DNA of 64,000 nucleotides from NCBI GenBank assembly GCA_029204225.1, contig CM055097.1:14017221-14081220 (forward strand). Direction: 5' to 3'. Source of the DNA: Diphasiastrum complanatum (lineage: Eukaryota; Streptophyta; Lycopodiopsida; Lycopodiales; Lycopodiaceae). Every line of letters begins with the position of its first letter. Within the stretch, counting starts at the first letter, position 1. A model generated the notes under the pieces. That model was given only the letters and a program-made list of their open reading frames with translations. It was not told the origin of the DNA and did no database searches. Both the position numbers and the translations under genes were made by a program. Shown piece by piece: positions 57,000-64,000 of the stretch.

Positions 57000-58324
57000 T
57001 TATGGTCATCAGGAACATTGTATCCTATTGATCCATGTTCATTGCAACATCCAGATTTTCATTTGGTGAGTCAATTGATAATCTATATGTGTCATGGTAA
57101 AAATGGCCTTTTGGGTTACTGTGAGAATTTGATGCTCTGTGGGAATGCACATTCAATGCAAAGAATACATATTTGGAAGAGGAATCAAGGAAAATATCAA
57201 AGGAGTGCGAAGAAAAATCTACAAAGATGAAAACTTGTCTGGATGAAAATGAGATGCTCAGAGAGGAGATCCAAAAGTTGAAATCTTCTTTGCATCATTA
57301 TACAACTAGTAATGATGGGATAAAAATTGCATTTCAATCCATGCGTATCTCATATTTGTCTCTTGTTAAAGATATGGATGTGCTCAACAGAAAGGTCTGA
57401 AGCAACAAGAGAAAAAGACTGGTAAACAAGGATATATGTGATCTATCATCCAGAGGAGGTCATAGAAAAAGACGAATCCGTGTATTCAAGTAAGTTATAG
57501 CTTATTTGGTATTGAATATTGCTTGCACTTTTTGTCTCATTCATGATCAATAATTTTGTTATTTATTCATTTCAACTTTCTGTTGATTTGCTTATTATAT
57601 ATTGCTTCGAATACTATGAGTGCCCTAATTTCTACTGACATTTTCATGAACATTATGTCTGCAATGCAGATCAGCATTGGTTGTTTGGCCGATGAGATTT
57701 CAATTGGAAACTCACTAGGCTCTATCTTGACTTCTAAATCTATGAAATCAATGTTAAATAATAACAAAATGAAAAAGATTAAGGCTTCAGTTATTGATAG
57801 CATTATGGATGAAGTTGGAAAAATATTAGACACTACATTGCTTCAGGGGGCATGTGACTTTCTAGCATCAGTAGGGAAGCATATGCAACAATGTTTAAGA
57901 TAATAAAGGAGGCATTTGCACAGGTAAATATTAAAAAGTTTTCAATCCCGCGACCATTTCATCTTTTAAAAAAAAAAAAGACATATTAAATCACGGTATG
58001 CAGACAATAGTTGGTAATCCATCTCATATCAATGAAGTGTATTGCTCGAAAGGAGAAAGTCTAGCTTATAACAATTCCAACAATTTATTTATTGACATTA
58101 ATCAGTTATTAACATTCATCATAAATTTTTACGGTATTACAAATGAGACTTTGCAATGTATTGTGATTTTCGGTACTAATATAAAAGCCGAAGTACTATG
58201 TTTTCAGGTTGCTGCTCAGTGGGTTGAGGGGGCTAAGTTACCACAAATACAAAATTGTGAGTCAAAAAATCAAATGGTTAAGGTTAAGGAATCTACAGAG
58301 TGCAACATCAAAAAAGGAGACTAA
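57000..58324 (+). pseudogene. unidentified coding-like stretch with coiled coil
   Basis: At 57170-57400 a plus-strand frame encodes a charged coiled coil (EEESRKISKECEEKSTKM, LREEIQKLKSSLHHYTTS). At about 57660-57903 another frame reads ISIGCLADEISIGNSLGSIL and DSIMDEVGKILDTTLLQGAC. At 57998-58090 and 58209-58324 there are further pieces (QTIVGNPSHINEVYCSKGES; VAAQWVEGAKLPQIQN after a TTTTCAG acceptor-like site). Possible donor/acceptor pairs suggest exons of a host gene or a captured gene fragment. I recognise no family, and no single reading joins all pieces with certainty. Confidence 0.35.
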
Positions 58325-61300
58325 TGTCAAAGAAAAAAAAGAAGAACGTGACTTTATGACCAAATGAGCAATGGACCAAGGGCTAAGGAAAATTAGCCAT
58401 GGGGCTTCCTAATAGCCATATGGGAAAAAGATCAAATCACTCTTAATACCAAAAGAAATGGGGAGGCCAATAAATGGGAGCTATGGGTATTGGAACCATT
58501 ATTAAGGAATCAATTTGCAAAAAGCATGGCAATTGGTAAAGTGCCCTCCTAATAGGCACATGGAAAAGGGGCCAACCATCCTTTAATGCAACCTAAAGGG
58601 AAAAGTAATCATAATGGGTAATTCAAAGGTTATGGGCTCTTTAAGAGGGCAGTATGCACTACTATGGGCCTAAAACCAAATAGGCATGAGGGAGTCTTCC
58701 ATAGGCACATGGGTTAAAAAATCAAATCACATTTAGTGCAAGTGACTAGTGAAAGCTGAGAAGAATGAAAAGAGGAGCAAGATGCCAAAGTGAAGAAGAT
58801 AGGTGAGCTCCAGGATTATAAGATGATGGGCAAACGTTATGTTGAAAAAGGGCTTCAAGTTCTATTATGAGGTGCAAGTTCTCTTGTGTGCAATGAGGTT
58901 TAGACTTTTTCAATTCACTATCACCTGCAGGTTTTTGAGGTGATCAGGTTTTTGAGGTGATCTTCACACTGCTGAGTATGTTCAAAGATTGGATACTATG
59001 GCCATAATCTACTATTGGCTTGCTGTTCTCTGGTGATATGGCTGTGGTGATGGATTTCCTGTGATTTTCAAATTCAAAGAAGTGATTTTCAAATTCAAAG
59101 AAGTATTGGGTTTGTTAGGTTCTCCCAGCCTCTATATGTTCCTGGAATCTCTGTGAAAAGAGTTCATAAACTAAGCTCTACTCTTGAAGATGTTCTCAAT
59201 CTGCGATATGAAGTTTCGGTCTATTGTGAAGTGTATCCAATAATGTGTTCAGTAAACTAATGTACTTTCTATTGCCTTGAGGTGAGGAGCATTTTCTGTG
59301 ATAGAAGATCTGAGTGTTATGTATAATCCCAGCACCAGTGGTTACCATTATCTCAGTTAGACCATTTGAGTGTACTTCTAGATCTAGAAGAGCTTTGAAA
59401 TGTACATCCAAACCTGTTGACCAGTATTGAGAAACTCTCACATGGAGCTAAGCTGTCAGAAACATGATTATGGGAAACAGAGGCACCGGCGATCTCTTAC
59501 CCTCTGTTACTAACAGGAGGCTGTGGCTAACAGCTGTGAAGCATCATTCAACTCATGCAATGATAATCTTCTTCCAACAGCAACTTAGAATGGTTACTTG
59601 GCTCAGAAAATCCGCTCTCCACACAGCATGGACAGCGCTCCATCACAACCTGTCAAGCACCTATCTGCGAACGTGCCACAGGAGTACAATAGCCAGAAGA
59701 CCGAAAAATCAAGAGAAAACAACATAGCGCCTTCTGCATTGAGCAACGTTCAGGTGGCCGCACCTCCATTCTGCCTGATCCTCCATGAAGCATCCGTGCG
59801 CTCCTCACGAGTCTGCAAAATAGACAATGCCTGTCCTTGCGCACTCTTCAAGTAGCCAACAGACTTCTGAATGGGCAGAAATGATCTGAAGAGAAAGGGT
59901 TTACTGTAAGTGGGCCCTACATCCATTTTGGAGATCAACGCGATACCCATAGCAGTGACCGAGCCTCCCTTTTCACTTCACTGAGCGCAACTTTCTAGCA
60001 ATACTGAAGTACCTACGTTCCTCAACACTGGTTTTGTGTCATTTAAGAAACATGACATTATCTGAATGTGGTACATGGTTAGTTCATATAGTTGAGGAAA
60101 TCTTACAATGGTTATTATGTCCCCATCTCTTGGAATATAGAGGGAGAGCTAATTAAGACTCAAAGAGGCAGAATATTCTCTCGAGCCTAGGAATCAACAC
60201 TAAATCGATTCTTTAATCCTCATTTAGAACACGGTCTTTAGTGTGTCGTCAGAATATACGGGCACTATAGGACTCTCGGGCCCTTGAACTCGGGTCCACG
60301 CATTAGCACGAGCATATTAGCCCACGTAAAACCATTTGGAAAAACAAAAAAACCTAAGAAAACAAAAAATAAAAACAAGATACACCACTGTTCCAACCAA
60401 GAATACCAAATTTCCTTAGTTTGAACTATTAAAATTGGAAGACTTTGAAAAAAAGAGATACAATGGTGGAATGATCATCATCACCTATACTTGTAGTAAT
60501 GAACGTTGATGAAAGGGATGTTTTTATGGGTCTACTTGAAAGGGGCTAACAGTGTTCGGGACACATGTTGAGAAAAGTATTTTCCTCAAGCATACGGAAA
60601 AATTATGCCATAATAACATGGGAATGTTTGTATGCCAACCATCAGGGAGTCATCTATAGCATGTATGCCAACCATCGGGGAGTCATCTATAGCATGTGAT
60701 ACCATTCTAAGAGCCTCACACATCAACATTTCTAAAAACGTACCTTAGGATAATCATGCTTGAAATATCAATCTTACGTGTTGTGACTGAACCCCAAGAG
60801 AGACATGAGTTTGGATAACCATCAATGAGTGTCATGACAACAAATGCTACCATTAGTTGTCTTGAGACGATACCTTATGAACACTAACTTTGAAAGGGAT
60901 GTTGACCTTTGTAGTCACGATACGTAAACTCTAGATGAAAGGAATACACACTTCCTAAAACCATCTTTGGGAAATGAAGGGCCAAGAGTGATAAGTTATG
61001 ATTTAAACTACACCTACTCTACGAGTATATAGCAGCATGTGAGTATTCAACATAAGGGGTCAGGTGATATCATCAAGGGAATTATTGGGTGTAGAGAGGA
61101 ATGAATTGGAGAGAGTAGAATGTTCTAAAAGTTAAATAAAATCTATGACGAGTAGGAAAGACACACACGTTCTAGAGTTGTTGAGCCTCAAAGCATCCAC
61201 CTAAGCTGAGAGGGAGTCTTTGCCACTAGAACAGTATCACAGCATAACGAGATAAAGGGCCTAAACATCAAGGGCATGACAGATGAGCGCCGACCTCAGC

Positions 61301-61752
61301 GATATTGTCCTATACTTCGCTTCACTGGACTCTACGTGACCATCATAGAACTCGATACTACGGTACGTGGCCTTCGAACTGGAGACTTACCACTTGAAGT
61401 TGGTAACGAGGGATTTTGGGTAAGGGCCACACTATACATCAAAATAGATTAGCAACGGATATTAGTGACCACACAGACCTTACAATTGCAACCCATTGAG
61501 CAAGCGTTAACCTCGATAGACTTCCCATGACACGTATGACACTAAGTGACCTTCCCCTACCAGGAGACTTATGTCAGGTAGTATGACAAGGGACAGCATA
61601 TTATTACTTCTATAGCCCTTATGTCCAACATTTTCTCATCCCAAGAGATCAATTGTTTCGAGTCAGACATAGAGCAGATGAAAGTACTTTAAGCATAAAT
61701 GAGCTAGTAGCAAATCTGAACTAGGTATGTGTAGGCCTAACAACCATCCGTT
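58325..61752. other. long spacer, no recognised gene
   Basis: Short ORFs at 59196-59441 (minus), 59464-59855 (plus) and 59653-59950 (minus) overlap one another and have no recognised domain. A 33-bp tandem duplication lies at 60630-60695. From 60240 onward the sequence is mixed non-coding without a repeat partner that I can see. Confidence 0.5.
60630..60695. repeat. 33-bp tandem duplication
   Basis: GTATGCCAACCATCRGGGAG plus 13 bases occurs twice in direct succession (60630-60662, 60663-60695), differing at one base. Confidence 0.9.
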
Positions 61753-61860
61753 TGAAGAAACAAAATGTTTCTGATTACAAAGCCTTGCTAGCTTTCAGCC
61801 CTTCGTCTGACGAGGATGTTCATGAACTCGAACATCTGGAGACACGAAACACGAAGAGTT
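61753..61860 (+). repeat. short LTR piece of copia family X
   Basis: It begins TGAAGAAACAAAATGTTTCT and follows the start of the LTRs at 52678 and 54299 for about 110 bp, including ACAAAGCYTTG-TAGCTTTC. It then passes directly into gag, so most of the LTR, primer site and leader are deleted. Confidence 0.55.
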
Positions 61861-63440
61861 TCGCGAACACGAAAGTCAACAGAGACGAAGATGAATGGTT
61901 CGCGTCAGTAAGAGATGCTATCATTCCCTACATTTCGGATTTGGAAGGACCGAAAGAAACATGGGATATGTTGAAGGCATTGTTTGAGACCACAAACACA
62001 TCTCGAGTGCTATTCCTAAAGACGAAGCTGCACACATTACGGATGGATGATGGTGCAACTATCACCGATCACCTATTGAAGGTAAGGGAGATTCGTGATC
62101 AACTAGCTGTCGTTGGAGAGCGAGTACAGGATCGCGAGATTGTTCAATTGACATTGAACAGCTTGAGTGAGTCACATCAGATGTTTGTGACAAGCATTGC
62201 CACACGGGAGAATCTTCCAATCTATGAAGAGCTAGGTGGATTACTTTTGCAGGAAGAGCAACATCAAGAGAACTTAAATCATTGTAACAGGGGCTACGAT
62301 CAAGCTCTTGCAGTTAGAGGACGAGGCGGAAGATTTGGCAATGGTAGGTATCAATCGAGAGGAAAAAACTCAAGCCAAAATTCATTTCAACAATTTCACG
62401 AGGCAATTGAAATCAAGGTCGAGGTCAAGGACGTGGCTATTCCAAGCAAACTAAACCTGGAAATTGTAGGTATTGCAACAAACCTGGCCATTGGAAGTGT
62501 GAACGCTTCAAGAAACAAAAGGAGATAGCACAAAGAAAAGGCAAATGGCAAGCGGACAATTATGCTGATCAACATCAATTTGATGACGATCATTATGAAG
62601 ACAATTATGTTGATCAACATCATTGACGATGATGATCAATATGAAGATGATGCAGGTGAAAGCTCAAACTTGTTCATTGCGGCGCTAATGACAAGTGACA
62701 AAGCAAAGGATACCTGGTACATGTGGAGCGTCCAAGCACATGACTTTGAGGAAGGAGTGGTTTTCGGAATTCAAGGAAATCCACAATGGCGATGAAGTTG
62801 GACAAGCTGGTGGCCAATTGTTACCTGTGAAAGGATTTGGAGTGGTACTAGTGAAGCTAGTCAGCGGAATGATAAAGCGGATAAGCAATGTGCAATATGT
62901 TCTTGGTTTAGCCAACAATTTACTATCAGTTGGGACGATGGCTTTTCAACAACTCAAGGTTGAGTTTGATAGCGACAAATGTCTCGTCAAGGACATCAAG
63001 AATCACTACAAAGTGATTGCTACAGAAGCTAGAGTCAACTAAAATCGACTCTATAAATTGAATGCGAGATCTTTTACTCAAGCTATGGTAAGCATTGTTG
63101 ATAGTCGAAGTGATCTTTGGCATCAATGATTTGGTCATATCAGTGCTCAAAGTTTACAGATTCTGAAAAGAAGTAATCTAATTATTGGATTGCCTGATAT
63201 TTCTTTTGAAGGAAAAATCTGTGCAGGTTGCATTTTAGAAAAACAACATAGAGAGAGGTTTTCCAAAAGTGGAGCAAGGAGAGCCAGTGGCATCCTAGAT
63301 CTTGTCCACAGTAATCTATGTGGACCAATGCAAACTAGAGTCTCTTAGTGGCTGCTATTACTTTATTACCTTTATTGATGATTATAGCAGATGCATTTGG
63401 ATTTATTTCATAAGCAAGAAGTCAAACGCTTTTGCCTCAC
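61861..63440 (+). pseudogene. copia gag-protease-integrase start (plus strand)
   Basis: Gag: DEWFASVRDAIIPYISDLEG, TWDMLKALFETTNTSRVLFL, KVREIRDQLAVVGERVQDRE, LPIYEELGGLLLQEEQHQEN. After a shift near 62405 there is a Gly/Arg-rich stretch and a shortened knuckle CRYCNKPGHWKC. The protease keeps GASKHMT but the D-S residues are lost in a small deletion near 62718. LANNLLSVGTMAFQQLKVEF follows. The integrase zinc region has DLWHQ, a stop, FGHISAQSLQIL and ICAGCILEKQHRERF, then LDLVHSNLCGPM (Asn at the first catalytic Asp). After another stop it reads YYFITFIDDYSRCIW and ISKKSNAFAS. It is cut at about 63440. Confidence 0.88.
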
Positions 63441-63792
63441 TGTAGGTTTGTCGGCTGATCTTCCAGCATCATTATTTGACTGTGTGATTTCATTTGAAAT
63501 CTTGTGAGTAGTGTATCCCACATCTCCTTTTCTTTGGAGAGTGTAGCCAGGTCAAGTGTGAGGCTATCCTCGATGGATGATGATAGCAAGGTTACTGCCT
63601 TGTCATTTTTCTCCCTCCATTCATGTAGCTCCTTGCCTGTTGTTGTAGGCATCTCCTCTATGCCATCTACTCAGGGGAAAAATTCTTCACCCTTTAGTAT
63701 CAGCAAGGTCTTTACCTTCTATGCTAGGAAGTTAGATCCTGACAAATCCAGAACTGTATAGATATTGGATTGTATGTTGCTGATTGAAGCCA
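63437..63792 (-). pseudogene. copia gag N-terminus (minus strand)
   Basis: ATG at 63792 opens MASISNIQSNIYTVLDLSGS, then NFLA, a stop at an expected Trp, KVKTLLILKGEEFFP, a stop at an expected Trp, and VDGIEEMPTTTGKELHEW. REKNDKAVTLLSSSIEDSLT and KEMWDTLLTRFQMKSHSQIM follow. Both stops fit TGG mutated to TAG or TGA. The sequence breaks at about 63437, where the plus-strand copia integrase begins. Confidence 0.8.
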
Positions 63793-63883
63793 TTGCTTCT
63801 GAATTCGTGTTCACTTGTTGATGGTTGTTTGTTTGAATACTTAGCCTCTTGGATCTGATAGATGTCAGAATTTGACAAGGTAA

Positions 63884-63895
63884 GCTATGATACCA
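63884..63895 (-). promoter_or_regulatory. primer-binding site, minus-strand copia
   Basis: The minus strand reads TGGTATCATAGC, one base from the initiator-Met site. It is followed upstream by CTGA and the TG edge of an LTR at 63900, about 90 bp before the gag start. Confidence 0.7.
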
Positions 63896-63899
63896 CTGA

Positions 63900-64000
63900 T
63901 GCGAAAAATGCACTCAGAAAATACAGATTCCAACTAGAACTCTGGTGACAAACTGATAAAAATCTCGAATCATTTGCGAATAGTTTTCGATTTATTTTCC
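63900..64000 (-). repeat. 5' LTR (partial, runs off window)
   Basis: Sequence to the right of the primer site, starting TGCGAAAAATGC on the plus strand, is taken as the inner end of the 5' LTR. Only about 100 bp are present, so no partner can be compared. Confidence 0.55.

Noticed and set aside
59196-59441. Minus ORF with YWSTGLDVHFK resembling the copia protease/pre-integrase region
   Set aside because: Only a few residues agree and the flanks show no pol similarity.

Overview
This is plant nuclear DNA from a repeat-rich genome. It holds Ty1/copia and Ty3/gypsy LTR retroelements, primer-binding sites complementary to plant initiator tRNA-Met, tRNA-derived SINE-like units, long (GA)n/(CT)n tracts and AT-rich spacers. 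There is one convincing host gene, a four-exon exostosin-type glycosyltransferase (GT47) with plant-style introns. The species cannot be named from sequence alone; a large-genome land plant fits best. No bacterial, organellar, CRISPR or operon-like features are seen.

Layout. 1-6.6 kb: broken copia and gypsy pol pieces on the minus strand, an unidentified coiled-coil ORF chain, and one copy of an LTR-like repeat (second copy at 33.5 kb). 6.6-14.6 kb: a minus-strand non-autonomous gypsy element (LTR-gag-protease) in tandem, LTR-internal-LTR-internal, ending at its left in an in-frame gypsy/copia fusion. 14.6-20.3 kb: a gypsy gag remnant, a 1.1 kb foldback inverted repeat, and a decayed repeat array carrying short perfect palindromes. 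20.6-24.6 kb: copia fragments in both orientations, including one intact gag-protease ORF. 26.2-32.1 kb: a structurally complete copia element with two LTRs, PBS, polypurine tract and a perfect 5-bp target duplication; its coding region is decayed and part of its RT is missing. 32.1-38.7 kb: tandem repeats, microsatellites, a gypsy integrase fragment, and a terminal-inverted-repeat (TIR) element holding a SINE with a 17-bp target duplication.

38.75-45.76 kb: the GT47 gene, which reads 479 codons in phase. Its third intron (about 4.5 kb) holds a 38-nt poly-C run and five tandem tRNA-like units. 48-50 kb: a 2.1 kb TIR element without an ORF. 50.4-64 kb: a transposase-like fragment, copia 3' and 5' pieces, head-to-head LTRs of one family, a copia gag split into oppositely oriented halves, an unidentified coiled-coil coding-like stretch, and a plus-strand copia 5' half cut by a minus-strand copia 5' end.

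How it fits together: apart from the GT47 gene, the window is a record of nested insertion, tandem recombination, inversion and decay. I found no clearly new molecular system. The most unusual structures are the foldback element (possible hairpin or small-RNA source), the tandem gypsy array with its fusion ORF, the tRNA-like array in the intron, the palindrome-bearing repeat array and the inverted gag.
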